This document shows, one piece after another, positions 20,261-33,292 of a stretch of DNA of 64,000 nt (position 1 is the first letter of the stretch; each line of letters opens with the position of its first letter). The stretch comes from Rhizoclosmatium globosum (Eukaryota > Chytridiomycota > Chytridiomycetes > Chytridiales > Chytriomycetaceae): NCBI GenBank assembly GCA_002104985.1, contig MCGO01000011.1, positions 558,001 through 622,000 on the forward strand. Direction: 5' to 3'. A program made the translations under genes and the position numbers. The notes below the pieces were generated by a model. The model was given only the letters and a program-made list of their open reading frames with translations, was not told where the DNA came from and made no database searches.

Positions 20261-22399
20261 TCACAATACACCAACTAAGGATGTCTCAACCAAAGCTATT
20301 AATTTATCATCTCCCATTCGTCTCGCGACTTCACTCGTTGATGGATTGGATTTAAAGGATTCGCATATCGCTAGGAATAACCGATCTTTGGGAACACGAT
20401 GTTGGTGTTGTCGCAAAAAATGCTTGAGAAGGATGTGATAGTTTGATATCATCTGTTTCTTCGGTTGGAAATACCACTTCAGATGACGAAACAGTCCATT
20501 TCTACGGTTGAAGATTCGATCATTATCGGTAGCTTGGTTAACGAGATATTCTGGGCATGCAGGATTTGAACAATGATGCTTCAGCAAACCGGACTCGGGA
20601 AGCCATTCCAGCTGGTCATTGGCTGGACGATGTTTGTTCAGTTCAATTACTTCTGTCTTTGAAAATATTCGTGGCATTTGAGATCCAGAGTGGACATCCA
20701 GGAATAACTTCTGCTGTCGCAATAGCAAATCTGTTTTGAGTTTCTTGGCTTCGGCCCTTCCCATTGCAAGCAATTCACGTTGTTTGACAGCTAACCACTC
20801 CTTGTAAATTTCAACCTTCTCTTCTTCCATGATTTCATGAATCACTTTAAAAGGATCTTTCAAGCTGAGAAGACCAGTTCTACGGGTTTTGCTGTCGTGA
20901 AAACGTAGTCCTTGAACATAGAGCGCAATTTGAAGCAGGTCCTTGGAAGCCATTGTGACACCATCACTCGCAACTTGTGCAGAATCTTCACTGTAAAGAA
21001 CTAGAAAGTCGTGCATTCCACCGTCAGCTTCGGCAGCCTCCAACACACTTTTAAATAGTCTGGTCTTAGCATCAGAATCCTTGAGTACGTTCTCGACGGA
21101 ATCATTAACGTCTTTCCAGTACTCAGCACACCATCTTGAAAAGGCTAAACAGGCAGCAACAGCTTGTGGACTCGCGTTTGTTCTCAACTTTTCACTCTTG
21201 AAGAATCGCCCCGAATACTTTTTTCCACTGTGAATCCACGTCAATGTCGCTGGAGTATCGGGTCTTCCTTCCTCGTTTGTTTCTGTTGATATGGACAAAG
21301 CCTCGCGAATAAATTCTCTGTATTTTGTTGGATTAATCGCATCCGCTGACTTGATCTTGATACGACAACCTCGAGATACGCTTTCTCCAAGAATAGCCAA
21401 AGCTGCTTCAGACAATTTGGGCTCATTGCTTGCGTGAAGAATTCCTTCGCCTTCGTCAAAGCAGGCTATACAGCCAATTGCGACCAAAATCTGGGCGACA
21501 GATTGCACTCCGTCGTCTTCACTTTCAGTCAAGTACTTTGAAGGATTTGGTTCCAACAGATGCTGGAGGAAGTGAGCCCAGGTCTCAGAATACGACTTGA
21601 ACTTTCGAATCGTGAAGATGATATGAAACAGGTTTTCCACCAAAGGAAGCTTCTGAACTGCAAATTGGGAAACGGTAGAATCAGGAGTTGGTTCATGATG
21701 GTATAGTTGCTCGACTGCTCGAACAAATGAGATTCCGAGAAGTGCTATACGTTGTTGACGATTATATAGATCTGGGTTTCTTGTACATACGATACTTGTG
21801 TATGCTTTTGAAAGCTGTAAGGAAGTGTAGAGATTGATTGCCTTGTCTTCTTGTGGATCCATCACAACAAGAACATCCTAAAAAACCTTTAAAGCCTGGC
21901 ATGGGATACTGATAACAATACCTCTGCGTTATGAGCTTCTCCGTCTCTCCATTGAATTCCGGCATGCAACATACACATTGCGGAGGCTGAATCAATCCAA
22001 TCCGACGAAACATGGCGAACCACAAGATTCCAAGGATTCACAATAGCTGACTGACTTCGATATACGTTAATAGCGATTCCTGGGATTCCACAACAGTATA
22101 GAAAGTCTGAAACTGCTAAGCCTTTTGAATCAATCCCTGCCATATCTTTCATATGTTCCAGAGCCGTCATTCCGCTGAGCAAAGACCTCTTTTGAGAGTT
22201 TGTTGTTTCGCCGAGTTTAGCCCATTCCTTGACTTTCGTTAAATCGTCTTGCAATTCTTGAACTGTTATTTCCCCAGTTCCAGTCCTTCTCAACTATGGG
22301 CGGCGGATGGGTCAAAATGTGTATCAAATATTCGAACTGAATCAAAAATTCCAATTGAAACTTTTCTGATTCCACTTGTTCAGTGTTCGCGTTCCACAT
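20261..22399 (-). CDS. Unrecognised large protein
   Basis: At least three exons. A short first exon MWNANTEQ (22399) would join, by a GTGGAA...CCATAG intron of about 76 nt, to LRRTGTGEITVQELQDDLTK-VKEWAKLGE. The following exon, containing DFLYCCGIPGIAINVYRSQS and MLHAGIQWRDGEAHNAE, splices by a 44-nt intron to DVLVVMDPQEDKAINLYTSL. The long last exon reads QLSKAYTSIVCTRNPDLYN, LTWIHSGKKYSGRFFKSEKL, a Lys/Glu-rich coiled segment (IMEEEKVEIYKEWLAVKQRE) and HHCSNPACPEYL, a CxxxxC pair that may be half of a zinc site, ending ALVETSLVGVL. Over 650 residues, soluble, helical-looking. I do not recognise the family; the 5' end is the least certain part. Confidence 0.65.
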
Positions 22400-22951
22400 C
22401 AGAAATCGAATATTGAATGAAATATGTTACCTGTCCCGCTCGTAAATAGTCTTGCTTGCCTGCATAGGGTTCTTCTAGAAATAGGCTTGGGATTTACGAC
22501 CTTAGCCGCAAGATCGAAGGAGAGGTTAATGACCATGGCACTATTGTTTTGATTTGTGTTCTTTAGTTTCTACATTAACCATATAAACCAATTAACAGCC
22601 AGGTACTTAGTTGATGGTGATAAGGGCAATTGCGTTCAATTAATCGGCGGCAGCGCCTGCAATAAGCCCCGAAGCTGACAATAGTACAGCTAACTCAACA
22701 ACACCAGAGCCTTATCATCGCCCCTTTGCGTCTTATCTCCAAAGATATATATAAACCCTGTTGTAACTCATTTGTATTAATAGGTTTATTAATGATAATC
22801 TGATGACTGACGACAAGTGGAATATTTTTCTGCTCATGTGGAACTGATGTCTCGACTGGATGAATTTTTGTTAGTGTGGAAATTGATAAACCGAACCGGG
22901 GCTATCGAAATACAAAGATAAACCGACTATTTGATAAACGAAACCTGATTT
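22400..22951. other. Intergenic; 5' region of minus gene and tail of the PARP-like gene
   Basis: About 550 bp with no convincing exon. AT-rich, with a TATA-like GATATATATAAACC (22743-22756) and GATAA motifs at about 22618, 22888 and 22918. An additional first exon for the minus-strand gene to the left could lie near 22440-22480 (an ATG opening MQASKTIYERD before a GTAACA donor), but this is not certain. Confidence 0.4.
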
Positions 22952-25684
22952 TTACTCGAATGTGTACTTTTTGACCCTTCTGCCACCGATACTCAACGCA
23001 TCCTTCGCAAACGTAATTGACCGCAACGGTTTTAGCCACTTTACTGCCGATTCAGAGTCTATGCTGCTGGATACTTGAGCCAAATCAACTTTGAGTTCAT
23101 TCAGCATTGCGTCCAAATCCATCAACAACCCGCGTTTCTCCTTCATCAGTTGCAGACGCCCTCCAGCTTTCAACTCCTTGAAAACAGCGGAGTCCATTTG
23201 AGAATTGTGGATCGATTGAATGATGGAGAGAAGAGCATCTAAATGTTGCTGGAAATGATTTCGAGTGACAACGGCAACTTTCACGTCCAAAACAAATTCA
23301 CGAAGGAGTTGTAGAACTCCGTTAAAAGAATCGTTCTTGAATGTATCTGAAGGTATGTGCACTCTGACAGCACTTCCATTGACTGTGATTGAAGTGGGCG
23401 GCTTTCCCTTAAACACAACTGTTTTAGAATCAGTCAGGCTCGTGTAGACTGTGTTGACAGGTGGATGGGTCCAGTTTACAATGAAACCGTTAGATACATG
23501 AACGTCACTATACTGCAGTGATAAAAACGATTGATTCCTCAAAAGCACAGATCCCAAGTTTGCAGCGACAACTGGAATTTCATGAACCTGAGCACACTTC
23601 CACACTGGAGACTCATGAGCGTCTTGATAGAGAGTTTGAGTCGCAAGTTTCGCTCGCAGCCCTGTCGTTGTCTTTGGATTTTTTCCAATTCCGATAACCT
23701 AAAGTCAAAGTTTAGATTCATTTGCGTTTGAATACTGAACCAACCTTGAATAAAGTCTTCATGCCGGAACCATTCAACATCTTGTTATACTTTTCGAGAG
23801 TCTTTTCCACAGTTTCGTCGCCATTTACGGTATCTTCTCCATCAGTAATCAAGACAAATGTATAAATGGTTTCTCGTTGTGCTAGCTTCAGCTCTTTTCT
23901 CACAAAGCGTTCCTTGATGGTATCCTTTTGGTCCTTCATCTCCGAATCACCAAGAATCACAGGCCCTTTTCCTTCAAGAATTCTTTTCTGCTTTTTGTCC
24001 TCACTGAGTCTCTCCCACTCGGTTCTCAGTTTTTCGCCTTCTTTCTCAAGCTCCTCAATGGCGGAATCGCCAACCAAGCTCGCGCGATTTTCCCACTGCC
24101 GAATCGCTTCCTCTTCTTGTCTGAGGGCAATTTCAACACCTGCCTGATATGCTCCAACAAAATCTCGTCCAGATTCAAGCTCCATTTCACAGACATTTGG
24201 GGAAGTGAAGAAAGATTCTCCACTGACACGAGGGAATACGCTCACAGTGCTTCCAAAGAAAATGGCATCCGTTCGAGCAGGCTGGAGCTTTCGAGCTAGA
24301 TGTGCGCACGCAGGTAACACTAAATGACGGAAAGATGTACGGTGCATTGATTTCGAGCGAGATATGAGAAGAATCAGGTGCGTGCTGGTTGTGATACGTG
24401 GAATTGATAAACGCTGGAGTAGCGTTTCTGAAATGGACATTGTGAAGTAATCCTGGCTTTCTGCCAGAGGGAACGCTTCAAGTCTTGGTTCCTTTTCTGG
24501 ATCATTTGATAGTTGATCCCTTGTATTCAAGCGTGCAAATTGTTGGGATAGAGTGACTGGTTTGCCATAAGACACAAGCAGAAGTGGTAATATTTGAGTC
24601 GATTCCCTAAGAACATATTGTCGACCGTGAAGAATATGGGAATCTGTTCCCAGGGGTAGAGGTTTGTTGTAAATTGTAGCGTTATGAAGTTCCCACTCAT
24701 CCTTTGTCTTTGGCTCACTTAGGTGTTTTGCATTTCCAGGCAGAACAAGACACACAATCACTTGCTTATTTTCCATTTGGTCTTCAAACGAGTATCTGTC
24801 CGCGTACTGCATTGAAGGCGAGACATATATTCCTTGACCATACATTGCCCCATGCCTCATGGGAATATAAGTTCCGTCCTCAGTGAAATCTCCAGCACCA
24901 AGCACGCCGTTCGTTATGATGCTGGGTATAAAGTCCTTGTTGCAGGTTGCATGAAAAGCTAAACTGGGAGTCCAAATTTGCGAGTCCGCCTCAAGTAAAG
25001 CCAAATGCTTTTCGATAAATGCGTCGAGCAATTTAAGAGAAGCTATCGGATGAATATGGAAGACATTTCCAAGATTTGATTCAGAGCATTGGGTTTTGGC
25101 GTGTTTCTCTGCAACTTCCAATAGAGACTGAAGCGAGAGGTCAGCCAAATGAGACCTGATTCCCTTTGTGATACTAAATGGGGGCGTACAGAGCTCAGTG
25201 GGGTTCGGAAGCTGAGGAATAGTTGGATCTTTTCTCGCAGACGCCGGTTTCTCAGGCAATAGAGCAAGGAAAGCCTCCATCACAGCATCTCCAATGTCAA
25301 ATAAAACAGGACATCCAGAAGCTAGGAGGTGGTTAAGTATTTTGACCATGGCAATGATGAATCACACTCACTTGCAGTTGACAGGACCTTCTTTGCCACC
25401 AACGACAGAGTGGCAATCCCACCAGGAGACACAGAACCATCAGTAGAATACACATCAACTTTTAGACTGTCGCTATCAATTTGAGTGGGATACTCGTTCG
25501 TAATCACAAATGAAACCGAAGCAGTGCGAGCGGACTTTGAAGGTTCCTGAGTTGAGAATGAAACGTGAGCCTGGACAAGTGCGCCATTTAAAGTCTCCTT
25601 TTCAATCCACGAGAATTGCGACTGTGGTGGTTGGTTCCAAATAGCTTCCAACGCCGCAAGTTCATCATTCAATGATTCATTCAT
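22952..25684 (-). CDS. RWD-PARP-like-VWA domain fusion protein
   Basis: Three exons, about 890 residues. Residues 1-105 form an RWD domain (MNESLNDELAALEAIWNQ, then VSFVITNEYPTQID). From roughly 210 to 350 comes a PARP/ADP-ribosyltransferase-like domain: FHATCNKDFIPSIITNGV (the triad His), GAMYGQGIYVSPSMQYADRY (the triad Tyr) and GRQYVLREST, where the third position normally held by Glu appears to be Gln. Then a von Willebrand A-like domain: LILLISRSKSMHRTSF (a MIDAS-like DxSxS whose first Asp is Ser) and TIYTFVLITDGEDTV. The last exon adds a helical C-terminus ending RRVKKYTFE. The altered triad suggests mono-ADP-ribosylation or no catalysis. RWD domains bind E2/ubiquitin-type partners, so a role in ubiquitin-linked ADP-ribosyl signalling is plausible but inferred. 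Confidence 0.83.
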
Positions 25685-25749
25685 CTTTTTTGTTGAACGG
25701 GGAAAATCACAGCCACATGGCTTATATCTGTATTCACTTCAACTCCCAA

Positions 25750-28700
25750 TCACAAAGTTCCAGAATACTCATTCACTTCCTCAATCAACACATCAATCAG
25801 CCCCAAGTCTCCACTCTTCAACTCCACAGAAATAAACCCTCCACCAGTCGTCGCAGAAGCACCACCACCAGAAGCCGCTCCACTTCCAATCACTTTCATC
25901 ATACTGTTTGTTGGCTTGGCCTTCGCTCTCGCCTTGATCAATCCAGCAACATGCACATTCTCACCAGATCCCACACTCTTTCCGTAAATGGAAGCTGCCA
26001 GTGGAACCTCCTCAACAACCGACAATCTCAATCGCGCAGCAAGGGTCTTGACAATCTCGGAAAACTCCTGCACGTCTGTGACTGGGAACTGAATCGACGA
26101 CGAGTGTGGGAAGTTGGACGCATTCGAGAGGCATTCTGCAAAAGTTGCTGGAGAGATACGCAGATCTGGGTGCAGGTTCATTGTTGCTGGAAGGTGAATG
26201 GTGAAGGGGACCAATCTCGAATTGTTGCTGTCATCCCCGAGAACCGCGGAGCTTGCGCCTTCAATAATGTGTGATCGGAGACCACTTTCCTGGTTTCTTT
26301 GCAGAACGACATTCATCAAAACTTTTCCAAAGCCTTGAGAAAGAATTTCATCGCTGTTCTGAATGCGAAGCACAGACGATCCGTCCAAGGCAGTAACTTG
26401 AGCTCCAGGGTGCGTGGCAATGGTGAAAGACAAGTCCTTCAAGCTTTCAGGAGCTTTGTTGAAGATCACTAAACAAATAGTCACGCAAACTTGGTTGACA
26501 GAGACGAGTCCCTGAGAATACCAGTCATATCCGAAAATAACGTCGTCGTTCTCGACACAAGCACGGAATGTAGGCAACGCGGCAATGGATTCAGGCTCCA
26601 TAGACTCATACGTGGATATCGAGATGTTTGGCAGAGGTTCATCAATCAAACTTGGCAACACTTCAACATTAGAGGTCTCAGAAATGATAGTGCTAATTTG
26701 ACTATCAGATCTAACTGGAGTCTTTGGCTTCACAGCAGCTACGGGCTCAGGAGCCTCACTTCCAGACGCAATGGGGCTTGATGTCACAGGCGTCACCTTC
26801 TTGACTTTGACCACCTTCTTAACCTTTCTCACAACTTCAACACCAATGTCGGCAAGTTTTGGAGTCTCTTCAGATAGCAAAGCAGCTCTGTCGACTTCCC
26901 ATCCTAGCTTGTTGGCAACAGATGACGTGGCTGGAGCTGGTGCCGTCAAGTCCACGCTTCGAATATTCAAAGTGTCTTCATCCAACTCTTCGTTTCTCTT
27001 GCTGTTGGAACGTTGAGGTCCAGTAACTCCAATTGGAAGCTCGTCGTCACGGTTGATGGCATATTGTGTGCGAGGATTGGAGGGAACAGCGAACAAGTCT
27101 TTCTTAACCACCTTCTTGATGATTTTCTTCTTTTTAGGAGCTATGAGAGCGAATTAATCTTCTGAATGCAAGGGATAACAAGCATACCTTCTTCAACGTC
27201 TCCATTCTCCTTCAAACTGGATGAGGCAGCTGGAACAACAGCGGCAGGGGCTGGGGCATTGTTTCCGATATAATAAGCTTCAACTTTGCGCTTGTCTTCC
27301 TCCTTTGGCTTCACCTCATTTTTAACACTGTTCTTTTTCCCAAAGAATCCACCTTCATCGTCATCCTCAAAGTCAATTCCATGACGATCAGAATACACTG
27401 TAGAAACAGAAACCAAGTCCGCCTCAGGCTCATAAATCCACGCATCCAAGTCGAGGCCCTCGGGAATAGGCACCAACGCCTGTGCTTGTGGGTTGACCGG
27501 TTTCAAGTCTCCGGCAAAGAGAAGACTCAAGTCCAATGCGGTAGATGGAACATTCCATTCTGTCTCAGAATCGTCCAAAGTGAGGTCTTGAATAAGACCA
27601 ATGATCTGAACAGATGTGGATGCACGTTCTTGGACTTCGAGGTCTGTCGAGGTACAAAGCTGTTGGAGACCGTTGAGCAGTTGAGTTGTAGTTTCTTGGA
27701 ACTCTTGTTTTGTCATGGGCGACTTTTTCTTGTCTGTCTCAACTTCCTCTTCAAGTACGAGCAAGTCAGCTTCTTTTGGCGACGAAGTGGTTCCATTCAC
27801 CCAAGCGCTGTAGATTTTGAGTGCCGCTTGAATATAAGTACTTTGTACAGTTGCTGGAAGAGCATTGGTGATTGAAGAGTCAACCAAGTGGCAAATGAGT
27901 TTCTGAGGAATTGAGACAAAGTGGGAGTACTCTCCAACAACCCAAGCGGCAGCATACAATACATCAGTATTGTTTTTCTCAAAAGCGGTGGATGCATGGA
28001 AGTCTGGGTCCAAAATCAAGTCCGTCTACATAAGAGTCAGCGCACAAACAGATTGAATTCGGCTAACTTACCAACAAAGCAACAGCAACTTCTCTGACGC
28101 CTTCAACTCTCACACAAACATCAACGAGCTGCTCAGCAACTTCGACACCAACACAACTACCCTTCACCTTCACGAATCCAATCAACACTCCCACATACCA
28201 CTCAAAGTCTGTCACAAGGCGATACGTGTCTTTGCTACAGACTTCCAAGATTCGTCGAATCACTTGGTTTCCATAGGTGCTGTCACTAGCAATAGTCAAG
28301 TTGGCACTGGTTGGCTGGTTGTGTCCATCCTTGACGGCCTTAGCGGCTGCGATAGGGTCGTCTGCAGCGGCTATGGACGTAGGGTCGAGCTGCTTCATCA
28401 AATGCTTGACAATAACCATCAAGTTGCGCTTGGTGACCTGTATATCAAAATGAGTATCAGTTGACGCTATCGTATTAAAGGAAATAATCACCATTGAGGA
28501 CACAAGCTCCAAAGCTCTCATACGAATACTGATGTCTTTGTCTTCCAAGCAATCCAAGATGATGTCTCTGTGTTCCCCAACAGCATGGGGACGAAGGGGA
28601 AGCAACTTGCACAGAGCAAACAAACCCAAGTATTTCACTGTAACCAATAAGTATCCCTAAGTTACAACAATATACTACTCACAGTTCTGATCGCTATCCG

Positions 28701-29869
28701 AAATAAACACCTTCAACTTGCTAACACAAATCCTCGTCAACACAGAATCACTAGACTCCTCCCCCTTCTTCCCCAAAGTCGCACCCCCACTTTCACCATG
28801 TCCATCCCCTTCCCCCTCAGCCCCAATCATACCCCCCATAATCGCCGTCAAAATACACTCATACGCCAAACTCATTGCACTCGTCGTCTGAATCAAATTC
28901 GTAATTGGACCCACGAGCTTCTTGATCAAACGCGGCTCAAGCGGACAAAGCGCGCCAAAGAGTTTCACGATTTTGATGAGCAGCCAGTTGTTTGTGGAGG
29001 TTGTGAGGATTGTGAAGAGTTGCGGGGCGAGGGGGAGGTATGATTTTGGGTTTTTGCGGGCGAGTTCGCAGACTACGTTTACGGAGGCGGAGACGACGGC
29101 TGATTTTTGGGTGTGTGTGTGTGTTGGTTCTTTTTGGTTAGGTTGCTTGGGGAAGGGGACGGGTGAAAAAATGGTTCTAGTTACATGGATCAACGTCTTC
29201 GAGGCGGTCTTTGAGTCTTGGTACAGCGACGCGAAGGGCTTCTGGGTACTTTAGGAAGACTTTGTAAAGGCAAAGAATGACACGTTTGCGGATGTATGGG
29301 CGTGAATGGTTCATCATTGCAATCAAGTCAGGAGATAAATCGCGGCCAAGGTCTGGTGTTACGATTGTACATAATCCGTTGAGAGCAAGAGCGGTCTCGA
29401 GGTAGTTGTTTGAGTTAAGGTCCTTTGATTTGAGGGTTTTTAGAAGGAGGATGAGAGAGAGAGACAAGCAGTACCTTCTTGATCAAGTTTGTGCAGAGCA
29501 TCAAAACAGAAGTGTCTTGGCGGAAGGAAATGGCAGCAGCAATATACCCAATGCGTTTGTGGACCAAGTTGTGGGAGCTCATTACTTCAACCACGTGGAA
29601 CGCAGCCCAACCCATATCAAAGCCGAGCATGTGCAGCTAAGAAGAGTAACAAATGAATGAGTTGGAACTTGGATATTATCCATGGTTCAAGGGGGGACAC
29701 GCACATAAAACAGCTTTGCAATCGCAACAGCCTTCACATCCAAGTCCGTCTTTTTAACCTCGCCCCGGATTTCATCGAGACACGTGCGAATGTACCGGTC
29801 TTCATCGGCAGAGTGCGTCCGGATGCCGCGGATCAGGTCGTGGAGACTCTTTTGGAAAAACGAGGCCAT
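25750..29869 (-). CDS. apl5: AP-3 adaptor complex subunit delta
   Basis: Large subunit of AP-3, which sorts cargo from Golgi/endosome to vacuole. Starts MASFFQKSLHDLIRGIRTHS, the canonical delta-adaptin N-terminus. The armadillo-like trunk follows in several exons: HMLGFDMGWAAFHVVEVM, KRIGYIAAAISFRQDTSVLM, YLETALALNGLCTIVTPDLG, SRPYIRKRVILCLYKVFLKY, NVVCELARKNPKSYLPLAPQ, NNWLLIKIVKLFGALCPLEP, KYLGLFALCKLLPLRPHAVG and LYAAAWVVGEYSHFV. The hinge is acidic and Lys-rich (YIGNNAPAPAAV; KKKKIIKKVVKKDLF). The C-terminal region (from about FRACVENDDVIFGYDW) is an appendage-like beta domain ending NEYSGTL. About seven exons with 50-60-nt introns. Divergent from the glycosyltransferase gene, 262 bp apart. 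Confidence 0.95.
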
Positions 29870-30131
29870 CGTTTTGAAAGAGAGTTTTGAGTTTTGAGCG
29901 CAGAACTCCAACTGACATCGTTTCTCTTCCTTTCAAACATTCACTGACTGTTGAGGAATGTAATTTAAATGAGCATTCCAGGTTGCACGTAGAGTGCTGC
30001 GGATGTGTTTGTGAGTCTTCCAGAATCCGCCACATCTGAATCACTTATGCCTAGTTCAAGCTCGGAAACGCATAGAACTAATTCAGATTGTAAATTCAGA
30101 TTGTAAATGTTTATTTATTTATTTGTTACAA

Positions 30132-31826
30132 ATGCAGTTGGAGATCACACTGTTACCAAAAACAGTCACCAAAAGCATAATGTACCTCACACGAACGACA
30201 GGACAGCGACTACTGCTCTTTGTAGTATGCATAGTACTACTACTTCAGCTACGGCTTGTTCTATTGCGGGAGGGCACGAGGTCGGCCTCTACTGTTCCCA
30301 GTGTTCAAGTTGACACACCTATGCAAGTAACGCAACAAACACCGGCACCACCACCACTTTCGCCACTCTCGCCATCCAACTTCACGACATCGCTGCTCTT
30401 TGTCCGAACACAAACAACAAAGGCCTCTGACGAGCAGCGCTGGTTCGCCACCAAAAAGCGCAACTTCACCAACTCGATCCTTCTCGCCTCCGCAAACGCC
30501 GCCGCCGCAAAGTCGAACCTCGCCTCGAATCTATTTTGCTCGCTCAAACGGAATGCGCCACTCGCACTCACCTCGGCCGTGGTCTGGGCAACCGACGAGG
30601 CCGCCGCCGTCACCCTCGCCGCCCTGTCGCGGGACACATTCAACTCGGCTTTCTCTGTCTACTTTGATGCCACGGCTGACCTGCCAAACTCACATGCAAA
30701 CTATGTCAACGATCCGGACTCGTTCTTCCGCCTCATGCATGCTAGGAACATCCTCTTTACTCACTTTCTAGATACCCTCGAACTCAACTTTATCTTTACC
30801 GATCTCGATGTCGTCTTTCTGCGCGATCCTTTTCTTGACCTCAATGTGCCTTATGGTGTGCCACAGTCTCTGGTGGAGTCAAGGAAGTTGGATCTGAGCC
30901 CGAATTCGGCGACTGAGACTGATGGTGTGGAATTGGAATCTGTATGGAAGGACCTGCCTGATGTGGTATGTTTTATTCTTTGACTGATCAGTTGGCTTGT
31001 GATGCGAGGAATGCATGTGGATTGTATAACAAAGAACGAGCAAGTCGTAGGGCGAGGAACGAGCATATGCAAACAAGTCATCTAACACTCATAATATTTG
31101 TAGGTCTACTCAACAGACTCCCGCGACTACTTCCACAACATGTACGACCCCTACGAAGGAAAACCCCGTATCCCCTCAATCTGCGGCGGCTTCTTCTTTA
31201 TCCGCTCGAACCAACGCACAATCTCCCTCTGGAACTACATCCGCTCTCAAGACCTCAACGACCAGTGGGGCATGGACGAACTCCTCAATGGTTACATTGC
31301 GTCAACGCGTAACTCGTACAAACCACTCACCCCTGAACAACGGAAATCTCAGCGAAGGCTCGATGCGGTTTTGGTGGATCCGCTTCCTGCTGGTATTGTG
31401 AAACGGAAAGATAAGAGGCCTCCGGGCACCCTGGTGAATGGACGAGATGTGATTCGGGTGCGTGTACTCTCACAGGCGGCGTATCGTGCTGCACTGCCTC
31501 ATCATGCGGATGGAGGGAAAGTAGGCGAGGATCATGATTTGTACTTGCAAGAATTGAAGGACCGCGGAGAAGCTGAAGTTGTGTTTCATCCAAATTACTG
31601 TAGGAAAGTTCTTGATTGGTGTAAGTACCTTGTGTATTTGAGAGTGTAGCAACAAAAACTAATCACACAATGCTCAGTCCATCCATATCCTTTCAAATTC
31701 AAGAAAGGGTCATCAATCATCTTTATTTTCAATGCAGACAAGGAGGATATTCTGAGGAAATGGGATCGATGGTATTTGACTTTGGAGGGAGTTTGCAACG
31801 CCCTTGTTGACCGCATAGGATCCTAA
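30132..31826 (+). CDS. GT77-like Golgi glycosyltransferase (DxD, type II membrane)
   Basis: Type II membrane glycosyltransferase. A short cytosolic N-terminus is followed by an anchor (RLLLFVVCIVLLLQLRLVLL), a Pro/Ser/Thr stem and a nucleotide-diphospho-sugar transferase domain. This contains FNSAFSVYFDATADLP, ARNILFTHFLDTLELNFIF and TDLDVVFLRDPFLDLNVPYG, the DxD metal/nucleotide-sugar motif in the form typical of GT77-like enzymes. After an intron come DYFHNMYDPYEGKPRIP, CGGFFFIRSN and DQWGMDELLNGY; after a second intron the end DKEDILRKWDRWYLTLEGV. First exon about 30132-30965, introns about 125 and 60 nt. Acceptor and linkage cannot be told from sequence. A later in-frame Met (MYLTRTTGQ) is an alternative start. 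Confidence 0.8.
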
Positions 31827-31993
31827 TTCATTGCTTGTATAACAATAAAAAAGATAAAGTAATATTCGATTATACTACGCATTTTGGTATCTATTCTAAT
31901 TTTAATGCTGGTAACTGATGAGCTATTATCATATCAACACGCTGCCATCCTAAATAACACAATGTTTCAGGCGATATCAACGCCATAATATCA

Positions 31994-32988
31994 TCATTCT
32001 TCAACCTCATTCCTCCTTCTCCCTTCAGCCTCCCCTCTCAAACCTCGACCCACAACCCCAAACAACACACTCCCCATAAACAAAACACTCAACACCCAAA
32101 ACCTAACCCCCCAAAATCCGGCTCCGTAAACGCATACATCCCACCCCACGTACACATCCAAACCGCCACACACGTCCCCACAACCGCAACCGCACTCGAC
32201 ACAACCAACCCACTCGCAGTCGTATCAAAAAGCCACCACACCCCCATCGACAAAAACGCGGCCGCCAAGTTCGCGTGGTCTGCACTCGGCCATTGGATCT
32301 TTGGGATCGCGTAGAGCGTCCCAAGGGTGATTCCGAGAAGCCGGAGGAGGGTTGACGGTGTTGGTGTGTTATGTGTCTGTGCGTGGTGGTGTGTTACGAG
32401 GGGGAAGTGGATGAGGGAGTCGGCCCATGGGTATAACACTGCGCCGACGAGTGTTCCTGTTACGCCGAATGATATCGGGAGCCAGGGCGCGGTTTTGAGG
32501 ACTGAGAGGAGGGGTGGGTTTGGGTGGTGGTGGGAGCTGAAGCGGAGAGGGATGCCGTTTGGGGTTGGTCTGTGTGTTGTTGTTGGGATTGAAGTGGCGG
32601 CGGAGGATTGGTTTAGTGCGTTGTGAGATGTTATTCCGTGTGACTGGTGCAGGTTGTCGATGAGGAGGGAAAGGGAGAAGCCGAGTGTGAATAGGATTGT
32701 TGAGTGTAAGAGCGGCTTTTGGTTCAGAGGGCTCTTGCGTTTCCTTGATGAACTACTACTCGGTGGGCATGAAGGTGATGATGGGCTGCGCGTTCGAGGT
32801 GGTAGTGACTGAGAGGGTTCTTTAACGTGAGATACCATCGTTGCTTGCTCAATTGTAGACTGTTTTGGTTGTGTTGAGGTGCTCTGTTTTTTGTTTTTTG
32901 TTTTGCCAAGCCGACTGCCCGATGATGGCCTGATTTTCTGGAATGAGGTGGCCTGACCGTTTTGAATCAAAAACAATTGCATGACCAC
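31994..32988 (-). CDS. INSIG-family ER membrane protein (frame broken near the C-terminus)
   Basis: INSIG proteins hold SCAP or HMG-CoA reductase in the ER under sterol control. Here a long Ser/Pro/Lys-rich N-terminus leads to TM1 (LLHSTILFTLGFSLSLLIDN), WLPISFGVTGTLVGAVLYPW, TLLRLLGITLGTLYAIPKIQ, HANLAAAFLSMGVWWLFDTT and VVSSAVAVVGTCVAVWMCTW, then the TEPDF motif near the last helix. The frame then stops (GLGFGC), but the adjacent frame continues VRFWVLSVLFMGSVLFGVVG-RGLRGEAEGRRR to a TGA at 31994-31996, which matches the missing last helix and basic tail. One extra G in the G6 run (C-run 32107-32112) restores this. Start at 32988 is the first Met; Mets at 32982 and about 32838 are possible. 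Confidence 0.85.
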
Positions 32989-33292
32989 CTTCCTCTCGCC
33001 TTTAACACCGTATTAACATCACAATTTAATACTGGCGAGAATAAGAATGGTAAACTCTTTATCAAGATGGCTCATAAGCGGAGGAGCGGAGGAGATGTGC
33101 GAGGGTTTGCAAGCCAAACCCTCAGGGGGGTTTATTTGAACAAAGAGAAGAGAAAATATAGTACAACTAGGTTTAAGAACGCAGACAGCTGATATATCCT
33201 TTGAGATATAAAAGTCCGATAATACAATTCAACCCCATTTATTCTAACATCTACTCTAACATTTCATCTATCACACTCTAATTATACTCTCT
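32989..33292. other. Intergenic region between INSIG and RING-H2 genes
   Basis: About 300 bp, AT-rich, serving as 5' region of the INSIG gene and 3' region of the RING-H2 gene (both minus strand). It has a G/A-rich patch (GCGGAGGAGCGGAGGAGATG, near 33077-33096) and several TCTAACAT-type repeats near 33242-33262. No coding sequence supported. Confidence 0.4.

Noticed and set aside
25672..26274. 200-codon plus frame at the end of AP-3 delta
   Set aside because: Opposite strand of the conserved appendage domain; Ser/Arg/His-rich with no features.
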